Of a stretch of DNA of 6,172 nt, positions 1 to 4,864 are shown piece after piece. Source of the stretch: Bacillota bacterium. Its GTDB lineage: Bacteria > Bacillota > Bacilli > Alicyclobacillales > SLC66. The position numbers were made by a program, and so were the translations under genes. Where the stretch lies: contig JAJZZT010000157.1 in NCBI GenBank assembly GCA_021797415.1, forward strand, positions 1 to 6,172, given 5' to 3'. The notes under the pieces are model-generated. The model made no database searches. It saw nothing but the letters and a program-made list of their open reading frames with translations, and had not been told where the DNA came from. Each line of letters starts with the position of its first letter. The first letter of the stretch is position 1.

Positions 1-1
1 C

Positions 2-418
2 GTCGCTGCGGCGGCCCATCCGCTCGCCGCCCACAGGACCGGGGTCGTCCCGGCGAACGCTGCGGGCGCCTCCCTGTGGATCGTGCGCGAAACCGGTTCA
101 GGCACGCGCGAGGTAACGGAACGGGCGTTCGCAACGTGCGGCATCACCCCTTGCGCCCTGCTCGAATTCGGCAGCACGCAGGCCGTAAAAGAGGCGGTGG
201 AGGCGGGGTTGGGCCTGTCCGTGCTGTCACGGTGGGCCATCCGCAAAGAACTCGCGCTCGGCACCCTGCGCACAATCCATATGGAGGGGATGCCCATCAC
301 GCGGTCCTTTTCGCTCGTATTGCGCAAGTCCCGCTTCCACACAAAAGCCGCCGAACTCTTTTCCGATCTGCTGCAAAGCGAACCCCCGCACCTTCCTCCC
401 GAAGAACCGGGACCGTGA
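2..418 (+). CDS. LysR-type transcriptional regulator, C-terminal part (5' end outside window)
   Basis: This is the effector-binding half of a LysR-family regulator. The open frame runs from base 2 to a TGA at 416-418, giving 138 residues; the N-terminal winged helix-turn-helix that binds DNA lies left of the window. The visible part has the family's usual order: an HPLA segment, then RETGSGTREVTERAF (the GSGTR loop common in CysL/CbbR/YeiE-like members), then LEFGSTQAVKEAVEAGLG followed by LSVLSRWAI, then a closing strand-helix around RSFSLVLRKSRFHTKAAELF. The last dozen residues are proline- and glutamate-rich and probably disordered. The internal GTG at 83 is not a real start because the frame is open and homologous upstream of it. 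The gene is clearly more GC-rich than the next one (81 of 120 bases G/C at 61-180). The effector is unknown, and nothing ties it to the downstream sugar genes apart from orientation. Confidence 0.88.
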   Translation, partial: VAAAAHPLAAHRTGVVPANAAGASLWIVRETGSGTREVTERAFATCGITPCALLEFGSTQAVKEAVEAGLGLSVLSRWAIRKELALGTLRTIHMEGMPITRSFSLVLRKSRFHTKAAELFSDLLQSEPPHLPPEEPGP

Positions 419-430
419 CCCGGTTTCATT
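404..430 (+). terminator. Probable rho-independent terminator of the LysR gene
   Basis: AACCGGG (405-411) and CCCGGTT (419-425) form a perfect 7-bp GC-rich stem, with a further G-T pair at the base (404/426). The loop is the 7 bases 412-418. A short T-rich stretch, TTTCATT (424-430), follows. The stem overlaps the end of the LysR gene and its stop codon lies in the loop, which is compact but not unusual. The T tract is weak, so termination may be partial. Confidence 0.5.
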
Positions 431-474
431 ACACAGGGACAAAGTTGGATGAACTCCGCGAATTTGTTTGAATG

Positions 475-483
475 TGATAGAAT
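475..483 (+). promoter_or_regulatory. Possible extended -10 promoter for the 1-phosphofructokinase-like gene
   Basis: TGATAGAAT (475-483) reads as an extended -10 (TGN plus TAGAAT, one mismatch to TATAAT). No good -35 lies 16-18 bases upstream, so this would depend on the extended element. It sits in the AT-rich gap between the LysR terminator and the kinase gene, about 90 bases before the start codon. It is the best candidate seen, but not strong. Confidence 0.33.
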
Positions 484-538
484 ACAATCATTCTGTGTTT
501 GTTGAAGAACGTTAAAAAGTATGTTAATGTGATGTTGA

Positions 539-553
539 TAACAGTCACTGTTA
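539..553 (+). promoter_or_regulatory. 15-bp perfect palindrome before the kinase Shine-Dalgarno (operator or hairpin)
   Basis: TAACAGT-C-ACTGTTA is a perfect inverted repeat with 7-base arms around one central base. As RNA it could fold as a 6-bp stem with a UCA loop. It ends two bases before the GGGGGAG ribosome site of the gene starting at 571. It could be an operator downstream of the promoter or a small hairpin affecting translation. The sequence does not decide between these. Confidence 0.45.
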
Positions 554-555
554 AT

Positions 556-563
556 GGGGGAGA
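556..563 (+). promoter_or_regulatory. Ribosome binding site fixing the start at 571
   Basis: GGGGGAGA lies 7 bases before ATG 571. It supports this start over the in-frame TTG at 499, which would add 24 residues with no counterpart in the family. Confidence 0.75.
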
Positions 564-570
564 CCGCGCG

Positions 571-1515
571 ATGATTCAGATTGTGTGCCTAAATCCCGCA
601 ATGGATCGAACCGTGCTGCTTGATGTGTTGCAACCCGGCCATGTTCACCGTTCTGAGCTCGGCCTCACTATTCCGGGCGGCAAGGGAATCAACGTGGCCC
701 GATTCTTGAAAGAAATTGACCCCGAGATTGATGTCCGGCTGGTTGGATTCACAGGTGGATACATTGGCGAGTATATCCGTCACGAGTGCAAGCAGGCCGG
801 CCTATTGGAAGAGTTTACACAGATCGAACAGTCCAGTCGTGTCTGCACGACCGTGGTGGAGGGCAACCGGACCACTGTAATCAATGAACCAGGTCCGACC
901 ATCCATGCGGGGGATATACACAAATTTTGGACGACACTGATTCCAGACCCGGATTTGGTCGTTATCTCGGGAAGCATTCCAAAGGGGATTCCAGATTCTC
1001 TGTACGCGGAGATTATTCATTATTATAATGGGTTGTCCATACCCGTTTATCTGGATTCGAGCGGATCGGCGTTAAAGAAAGGGGTTTCGGCAGGTCCATT
1101 GCTGATCAAACCGAATGAAGAAGAGTTCCGGTTGTTGGTTGGGATCAATGACACCCACTTGTCGACGGCGGATATCGTTCTATTATCACTGCCCTTTTTA
1201 GAAAAGAATATTTCGTATGTACTGGTCAGTCTTGGTTCCCGTGGATTGGTGCTGGTTTCAAAAGGCGCGCAGGCGATGTGGATTCCCTCGCTCCCTGTAA
1301 CCACGCGAAATCCAGTCGGTTGCGGAGACGCGCTCGTCGCCGGGATTGCATATGGCATGGTACAGAAGAGGAATGTATGGGTCGGCATGCGGTATGGGGT
1401 GGCCGCCGCCGCGATGAATGCGATGAATCTCATCCCATCCCTGGGGAGAAATCCGCAGGAGCTGGACAACTATATAAAACAGGTGCACTTGGTTCCGGCA
1501 AGTATCAAGGCATGA
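571..1515 (+). CDS. PfkB-family hexose-phosphate kinase (1-phosphofructokinase / tagatose-6-phosphate kinase-like)
   Basis: Probable cytoplasmic ATP-dependent kinase that phosphorylates fructose-1-phosphate, tagatose-6-phosphate or a similar sugar phosphate to a bisphosphate. It is 314 residues, normal for the FruK/LacC branch. Motifs run in order: LNPAMDRTV at residues 7-15; GGKGINVARFLKE at 36-48 (PfkB signature 1); GFTGGYIGEYI at 59-69; INEPGP at 104-109; GSIPKGIP at 134-141; IKPNEEE at 179-185; and the ATP-site signature NPVGCGDALVAG at 247-258, with the likely catalytic base Asp253 present. NPVGxGD is closer to LacC than to the NTVGAGD usual in FruK. The ATG at 571 is preferred because GGGGGAGA (556-563) sits 7 bases before it and the protein then begins MIQIVCLNPA, as in relatives; a TTG at 499 in the same frame has no ribosome site. 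No PTS gene is visible, so the source of its phosphorylated substrate may be the neighbouring kinase (inference). Confidence 0.9.
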   Translation: MIQIVCLNPAMDRTVLLDVLQPGHVHRSELGLTIPGGKGINVARFLKEIDPEIDVRLVGFTGGYIGEYIRHECKQAGLLEEFTQIEQSSRVCTTVVEGNRTTVINEPGPTIHAGDIHKFWTTLIPDPDLVVISGSIPKGIPDSLYAEIIHYYNGLSIPVYLDSSGSALKKGVSAGPLLIKPNEEEFRLLVGINDTHLSTADIVLLSLPFLEKNISYVLVSLGSRGLVLVSKGAQAMWIPSLPVTTRNPVGCGDALVAGIAYGMVQKRNVWVGMRYGVAAAAMNAMNLIPSLGRNPQELDNYIKQVHLVPASIKA

Positions 1516-1531
1516 GTTCAAGCCCAAGCGC

Positions 1532-1550
1532 CGCGGCATCTGAATGCGCG
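1532..1550. terminator. Hairpin between convergent kinase genes, possible bidirectional terminator
   Basis: Bases 1532-1539 (CGCGGCAT) pair with 1544-1550 (ATGCGCG) around a CTGA loop, with one bulged G at 1535. That gives 7 pairs, mostly G-C. It lies in the 54-base gap between two genes that converge, where a shared terminator is expected. Neither strand has a run of T after it, so a classical intrinsic terminator is not shown. Confidence 0.3.
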
Positions 1551-1569
1551 TGAGGGATCGCAGAACCGC

Positions 1570-2523
1570 CTATAGATACCGGATCGACGGCTTCCAGTCT
1601 TGCGCAAGGGTCAGCATTTGATTCGCCCGCCTCATGGCTGTCGGTCCACCGATCGTCTGTGTGGCAAAAGAGCCACACATGACTGCGAACTCTGCGGAAG
1701 CAATCAAGTCCCATCTATTGAGAAAAGCATAAACAAACCCAGCGCAAAATGCTTCGCCGGCCCCCGTTGTATCCATCACAGCAGCGTGGGGTGGGATCGC
1801 CTGAAAAGGACGCTGCCCTTGAGTGAAAAAGACCGCGCCCTGCGCTCCCAGCTTAATCACGGCGATTCTGACGCCGTGATTAAGCAAGTAAGCGGCCTGT
1901 CTCGGCGGTTCTTCTTCGCCGGTTAACTTTGCGGCCTCCTGATGACTGGGCATCGCTATATCTGTTTCGGACAACACTTCACGTGTCCCGTTCCAACGAT
2001 CCAAAGGACTGTACACCGTATCAATGCTGGTGGAGACGCCGGCATTGCGGGCGCGCCTGAACAGTTCGACCCCCTTTACCCCATCGCAGGGTATGGACGG
2101 TACGCCGCCCAAATGGATGTGCCGATACCCGGTCACATCAATTCCGGCGACATCGATCAATCGATCCGCCGCTCCGGGGCAATGAAGGAAACTGCGCTCC
2201 CCCGCGGAGTCGATCAAAACAACAGTGCTTGCCGTGCGTTGATCATCGTGCTGCAAAAAGTGTTCAAGACCGACGCCGTCGGATTGCAAATCCTTCATTA
2301 CCAACCGGCCAAAATCGTCTTTGCCCACACTCCCCGCCAAACTGACAGACAGTCCCAAGCGGGCGCAATCTCGCGCAAAGGATGAAGCCACGCCACCCGT
2401 GGAAAAAACCAGATTTTCTATCAACTGAAGACCCTGGGCGGGCGGCAGATGATCAACCGGACGGACGAGCACATCCGCCCCCGTCATTCCTATCGCCAGA
2501 ACATCAATTTTTGCAGGGGGCAT
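1570..2523 (-). CDS. PfkB/ribokinase-family carbohydrate kinase, YdjH-like, with GAGE in place of GAGD
   Basis: Probable cytoplasmic sugar kinase of 317 residues, usual for the ribokinase family. Visible motifs are GGVASSFARDCARLG at 43-57 (signature 1 region), GSVGKDDFG at 64-72, SFLHCPGAAD at 111-120 (the PGA(N/D) segment), MPSHQEAAKLTG at 191-202, AVIKLGAQGAV at 221-231, and DTTGAGEAFCAG at 251-262. The pattern of PSxEEA, VIKLG and WDL(I/E)xxAxFA resembles the YdjH-like sugar kinases, often found beside DeoR regulators and sugar transporters. The oddity is Glu257 where nearly all family members carry the catalytic Asp of GAGD. The start at 2523 is supported by GGAGGG (bases 2537-2532 on this strand), 8 bases upstream. 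The gene lies 51 bases downstream of the DeoR gene on the same strand, probably co-transcribed. Bases 1851-1885 within it form a perfect 14-bp inverted repeat. The substrate is unknown. Confidence 0.9.
   Translation of the reverse strand: MPPAKIDVLAIGMTGADVLVRPVDHLPPAQGLQLIENLVFSTGGVASSFARDCARLGLSVSLAGSVGKDDFGRLVMKDLQSDGVGLEHFLQHDDQRTASTVVLIDSAGERSFLHCPGAADRLIDVAGIDVTGYRHIHLGGVPSIPCDGVKGVELFRRARNAGVSTSIDTVYSPLDRWNGTREVLSETDIAMPSHQEAAKLTGEEEPPRQAAYLLNHGVRIAVIKLGAQGAVFFTQGQRPFQAIPPHAAVMDTTGAGEAFCAGFVYAFLNRWDLIASAEFAVMCGSFATQTIGGPTAMRRANQMLTLAQDWKPSIRYL
1851..1885. repeat. Perfect 14-bp inverted repeat with 7-base loop inside the sugar kinase gene
   Basis: GCTTAATCACGGCG (1851-1864) is followed after 7 bases by its exact reverse complement (1872-1885). 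It falls within codons for residues 213-225 of the minus-strand kinase (LLNHGVRIAVIKL), a conserved strand and turn near the nucleotide site, so the reading frame is intact. No T run follows on either strand, so it is not a standard terminator. It could form a stable hairpin in mRNA of either sense. Confidence 0.9.
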
Positions 2524-2574
2524 TCCTGATTCCCTCCAACTCCCTGATTAGCGGTGGTGTATTTATCATGAGGA
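2524..2574 (-). other. Short intercistronic gap, deoR-type gene to kinase
   Basis: The gap of 51 bases separates the TAA of the regulator from the ATG of the kinase. Apart from the kinase ribosome site (GGAGGG at 2537-2532), no clear promoter or terminator was found, which favours one transcript. Confidence 0.5.
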
Positions 2575-3336
2575 TTATACCTTTACCAATTCGACACGCC
2601 TTTCCTCCAGTTTGCGGGTCCAGTCGTCGTCAAGATCTTTATCGGTAATTATTTTTGTGTTATTTGATAATGGAGCAAATATATAGGGCGATCGTTGTCC
2701 GAACTTCGAAGAATCGGTCACATAGTAGACTGCTTCACTGGCCCTACTCAATACTTGCTTGATCTCCACTTCCGCAAAAGTCGTGTTGGTAAATCCCACA
2801 TCTAAAGTGATTCCGCTGGTGGATATAAAGACTTTGTTGGCATAGACCGCCTCAAAAAAACGTCTTGCCGTACTGCCCACAAATGATTGAGTGCCCTTCC
2901 GGAATTCTCCTCCGGGCATCATCAGCGATATGTGGTCCACATTGCGCAAGCGGTGCGCGACATTGAGGGCGTACGTGATGACCGTGATGTCTCGGATGTT
3001 GGAGTCTGCCAGCACCACTGCAATCTCGTAGGTTGTCGTGCCGGAATCAAGAATGATAGTGTCTCCCGCTTGGATGATGCTTCGACAGTAGGCGGCTATT
3101 CGCTGTTTCTCGACGATGTGTTCATTTTCACGCAAAACGTAGGGGATATCGACCTCACTCCAGATCACACCTCCGTGAATCCTTTTGAAACCAGGATTAC
3201 TTTCCTCCAGTTTCTGCAGATCCCGCCGAATCGTCATATCTGAGACCTGGAATTGCTCGACCAATTCCTGGACTGTAACGTTACGCCGCGCCTGTATCCA
3301 TTCGGACATCCGCTGCAGTCGATTCGAAGTGAACAC
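2575..3336 (-). CDS. DeoR-family transcriptional regulator (phosphosugar-responsive repressor type)
   Basis: DNA-binding regulator of 253 residues from the GTG at 3336, the normal size for DeoR proteins. Residues 5 to about 58 form the winged helix-turn-helix: RLQRMSEWI, then TVQELVEQF, the recognition stretch VSDMTIRRDLQKLEE (31-45) and the wing RIHGGV (52-57). The rest is the DeoR sensor domain of the ISOCOT fold: EKQRIA at 77-81, ILDSGTTTYEIA at 95-106, GGEFRKGTQSFVGSTA at 142-157, GFTNTTFAEVEIKQ at 181-194 and TDSSKFGQRS at 207-216. Such domains usually bind a phosphorylated sugar that relieves repression. An ATG at 3351 would add five residues but has no properly spaced ribosome site, whereas GGAG lies 8 bases before GTG 3336. 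It heads the operon with the YdjH-like kinase and diverges from the transporter genes, so it probably controls both units (inference). Its target sugar is not known. Confidence 0.92.
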   Translation of the reverse strand: MFTSNRLQRMSEWIQARRNVTVQELVEQFQVSDMTIRRDLQKLEESNPGFKRIHGGVIWSEVDIPYVLRENEHIVEKQRIAAYCRSIIQAGDTIILDSGTTTYEIAVVLADSNIRDITVITYALNVAHRLRNVDHISLMMPGGEFRKGTQSFVGSTARRFFEAVYANKVFISTSGITLDVGFTNTTFAEVEIKQVLSRASEAVYYVTDSSKFGQRSPYIFAPLSNNTKIITDKDLDDDWTRKLEERRVELVKV

Positions 3337-3344
3337 TCGCCCAA

Positions 3345-3348
3345 CTCC
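3345..3348 (-). promoter_or_regulatory. Ribosome binding site favouring the GTG start at 3336
   Basis: On the minus strand GGAG (3348-3345) is 8 bases from GTG 3336-3334. The same bases lie inside codons 2-3 of the longer version starting at ATG 3351, which itself has only an AGG directly touching the start codon. Confidence 0.6.
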
Positions 3349-3392
3349 CATCCTGAAGTGAAGAAACGGTCAAAATACGTTTGTACGCAATC

Positions 3393-3421
3393 ATTAAACG
3401 CTAATAACAATACGATGTCAA
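3393..3421 (-). promoter_or_regulatory. Sigma-A-type promoter for the DeoR regulator-kinase operon
   Basis: Read on the minus strand, TTGACA (3421-3416) is a perfect -35. After exactly 17 bases comes TTTAAT (3398-3393), one mismatch from TATAAT. Transcription would begin near 3386, about 50 bases before the GTG start. A short inverted repeat (CGTTT at 3378-3382, AAACG at 3396-3400) overlaps the -10 and start and could be part of an operator, though the arms are short. Confidence 0.75.
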
Positions 3422-3502
3422 TCGGCCGAGAACAACGTACCACAAGCTTGCGCAGAACACCCTCTTTCTAAATGAAAAACTTTGGCGCGGCAATTCATCC
3501 CG

Positions 3503-3541
3503 TTGTTCGTCCTTTGCGAGTAATTGTTCGTTTTTGTTTGT
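3503..3541 (+). repeat. TTGTTCGT direct repeats upstream of the transporter promoter (candidate regulator sites)
   Basis: TTGTTCGT occurs at 3503-3510 and 3524-3531, 21 bases apart (two helical turns). A one-mismatch copy, TTGTTTGT, is at 3534-3541, ten bases further. The core TGTTCGT also appears inverted at 3714-3720 in the leader, and a partial TTGTTCT lies on the minus strand at 3435-3429 close to the regulator's own -35. Helically phased repeats between divergent promoters suit binding by the adjacent DeoR protein, but this is inference. Confidence 0.4.
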
Positions 3542-3546
3542 TAGCA

Positions 3547-3575
3547 TTGACAGTGTTCTCTCTGTATGATACTAT
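3547..3575 (+). promoter_or_regulatory. Sigma-A-type promoter with extended -10 for the sugar transporter operon
   Basis: TTGACA (3547-3552) is a perfect -35. After 17 bases comes TACTAT (3570-3575), preceded by TGA to give the extended -10 TGATACTAT (3567-3575). Transcription would begin near 3582, leaving an untranslated leader of about 170 bases before the TTG start at 3750. The cre site lies just after the start point. Confidence 0.72.
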
Positions 3576-3586
3576 CTAAACACGTT

Positions 3587-3602
3587 TTGAAAGCGCTAAC
3601 TA
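3587..3602 (+). promoter_or_regulatory. Catabolite-responsive element (cre), CcpA binding site
   Basis: TTGAAAGCGCTAACTA fits the Gram-positive cre consensus WTGAAARCGYTTWCWN at all but one position (A for T at 3598). It begins about 5 bases after the predicted transcription start, a place where CcpA with phosphorylated HPr typically blocks transcription. The transporter should therefore be repressed when a preferred sugar is present. A related LacI-family protein binding the same core is the alternative. Confidence 0.8.
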
Positions 3603-3622
3603 TTTTGTGTCGAGAGGAGGAT

Positions 3623-3667
3623 ATGCGGGATTTTTGTGGCGCCGCCACAAGTTCGAAGAAAAAATAG
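3623..3667 (+). CDS. Possible 14-residue leader peptide ORF before the binding-protein gene
   Basis: An ATG at 3623 opens a 14-codon frame ending in TAG at 3665-3667 and encoding MRDFCGAATSSKKK. It follows a strong purine run, GAGAGGAGG (3612-3620). The best Shine-Dalgarno core, AGGAGG, is only 2 bases from the ATG, which is tighter than optimal. No homolog is recognised. It lies wholly within the transporter leader and ends 82 bases before the ATG-less TTG start at 3750. The 3634-3650 palindrome is inside it. It may be a regulatory leader ORF or simply chance next to a purine-rich leader. Confidence 0.25.
   Translation: MRDFCGAATSSKKK
3634..3650 (+). promoter_or_regulatory. Perfect GC-rich palindrome in the transporter leader
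   Basis: TTGTGGCGCCGCCACAA has perfect 8-base arms around one central C. As RNA it gives a 7-bp stem with a three-base loop, 13 bases after the AGGAGG at 3615-3620. It could be a second operator downstream of the cre site or a hairpin in the leader. The T5 run comes before the stem rather than after it, so it is not a plus-strand terminator. Confidence 0.5.
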
Positions 3668-3730
3668 ACCCTCGGATAATGCGTGCGCCATTAAAGAAGG
3701 TGTGAACCAAGTAACGAACATACGATTGGC

Positions 3731-3742
3731 AGAGGGGGAGGA
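3731..3742 (+). promoter_or_regulatory. Strong ribosome binding site fixing the TTG start at 3750
   Basis: AGAGGGGGAGGA ends 7 bases before TTG 3750. It decides the start of the binding protein against the in-frame GTG at 3636, which lacks a suitably placed site and would put 38 non-signal residues before the signal peptide. Confidence 0.85.
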
Positions 3743-3749
3743 CTTCATT

Positions 3750-4742
3750 TTGAAACTTACGAAACTTGCAATATCCACTCTCGCTATCTCCATGAGTCTC
3801 GGTATCGGCACCATGGATGTCGCGGTCCAAGCGGCAACTCACACCGCGGCCCGCAAACCTGTCAAGACACCCGTGATTGGCGTGACACTGATGACTCTGA
3901 CGAATCCATATTTCGCCACAATGGGCAACGCCTTTGTGAAATACGCGAAACTGCATGGTATGAAGGCCATTGTCGATGGCGCAAACATGAGTCAAAGCAC
4001 AATGCTGCAGCAGGTCGACAGCTTCATCGAACAGCATGTGAGCGCCGTTGTCATGGCTCCGCCAGACGCAACGGCCGCGGTGAGCGCGGTTCTTGCGCTG
4101 AACAGGGCGCACATCCCGGTATTCACCGTCGACACCAATATCGATATGGCAGCGCTTCATAAAGAACATGGGAGGATTGTGCAGTTCGTCGGTTCGAACA
4201 ACTACCAGGCCGGATTGATCGCCGGCCGGGAGATGGCCGCGTATCTGAAGGGGAAGGGAGACATTGGATGGATTGATTTCCCGACCGCCCAATCAGTTCA
4301 ACTGCGAGACAATGGCTTTATGAAGATCATCAGCAGGTATCCAGGCATCCATGTGGTTTCACGCTTGAACGGCGACGGCTCGACGCCAGGCGGACTCACG
4401 GCCGCTTCGGAAGCCCTTGCGGCCCATCCCAACATCAGGGCTTTCTTTGACATCAATGCCCCATGTGGACTGGGCGCTGTCTCGGCGATTGCAGCGGCTC
4501 ACGATGTCGGCAAGGTGGCCGTTATCGGTTTGTCCGGCAGTCAAGCGGCAGTCAAGGCGATTGAAAATAATTCTGTGTTCAAATTTGGCGCCATGCAGGA
4601 ACCGTCGTTAGAGGCGAATATCGAAGTGCAGAATATTGCAAAGTACCTGCACGGAGTCCACATTCCCGCACAGATTTTGACGCCGGTGTTCGAGATCACG
4701 CGTCAAAACGCCGCCAAATATGCGCCTATCGCGTATCATTGA
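3750..4742 (+). CDS. Sugar ABC transporter substrate-binding protein, RbsB-like (periplasmic-binding-protein 4 type)
   Basis: Secreted receptor that would capture a sugar for the adjacent ABC importer; 330 residues from the TTG start. Residues 1-28 are a signal peptide: MKLTKLA, a hydrophobic stretch to about residue 20, and a likely type I site after VQA (26-28). No lipobox cysteine is present; the first Cys is residue 239. The mature protein has the two-lobe RbsB pattern: IGVTLMTLTNPYF at 43-55, VVMAPPDATA at 100-109, VFTVDTN at 124-130, VGSNNYQAGLIAGR at 147-160, QLRDNGF at 184-190, AFFDINAPCGLGA at 231-243 and VIGLSGS at 258-264. By eye against ribose-binding protein, Tyr54/Phe55, Asp128, Arg186, Asn236 and Gln283 match ligand-contact positions. 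The Arg after Asp128 (now Thr129) and the Asp of GFDG (now Ser262) do not. The ligand is thus probably a sugar or related polyol but not assuredly ribose. Transcribed with the ATPase gene that follows. Confidence 0.9.
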   Translation: MKLTKLAISTLAISMSLGIGTMDVAVQAATHTAARKPVKTPVIGVTLMTLTNPYFATMGNAFVKYAKLHGMKAIVDGANMSQSTMLQQVDSFIEQHVSAVVMAPPDATAAVSAVLALNRAHIPVFTVDTNIDMAALHKEHGRIVQFVGSNNYQAGLIAGREMAAYLKGKGDIGWIDFPTAQSVQLRDNGFMKIISRYPGIHVVSRLNGDGSTPGGLTAASEALAAHPNIRAFFDINAPCGLGAVSAIAAAHDVGKVAVIGLSGSQAAVKAIENNSVFKFGAMQEPSLEANIEVQNIAKYLHGVHIPAQILTPVFEITRQNAAKYAPIAYH

Positions 4743-4761
4743 GCAACAGGATGCGATTGTG

Positions 4762-4793
4762 GCTCTCATCCGCTCACGTTGATGGGTGAGAGC
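4762..4793 (+). ncRNA. Intercistronic mRNA hairpin between binding-protein and ATPase genes
   Basis: GCTCTCATCC (4762-4771) pairs with GGGTGAGAGC (4784-4793) over 10 base pairs, including one G-U, around a 12-base loop. It starts 20 bases after the binding-protein stop. No T run follows, so read-through into the ATPase is expected. Such hairpins commonly protect the upstream message end and give more binding protein than ATPase. Partial termination is the alternative. Confidence 0.55.
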
Positions 4794-4864
4794 TCAATCC
4801 ATTCATCGTGATGGACGCATGTGATCTGTCTGGCTGAGCGACCGGAGAGCATGAGGTGGATACA

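Noticed and set aside
227..487. Minus-strand open frame across the end of the LysR gene
   Set aside because: It overlaps conserved LysR sequence on the other strand and has no family resemblance.
499..570. Upstream TTG start for the LacC/FruK-like kinase
   Set aside because: No ribosome site, and it would put the 539-553 palindrome and the GGGGGAG ribosome site inside the coding sequence. The family begins at MIxxVxLNPA.
1047..1469. Minus-strand open frame of 140 codons inside the LacC/FruK-like gene
   Set aside because: Antisense to PfkB motifs, with no recognisable family or ribosome site.
2145..2170. Imperfect inverted repeat around ATCGATCAATCGAT in the second kinase gene
   Set aside because: The inner arms are only 6 bases and the outer arms are interrupted by mismatches; explained by coding sequence.
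1942..2385. Plus-strand open frame of 147 codons inside the second kinase gene
   Set aside because: Antisense to conserved kinase motifs; composition is typical of a shadow frame.
3600..4292. Long minus-strand open frame (230 codons) opposite the binding-protein gene
   Set aside because: It lies antisense to a clearly conserved signal peptide and sugar-binding domain, shows no recognisable domain and has no start context. It is a by-product of GC-rich codons on the plus strand.
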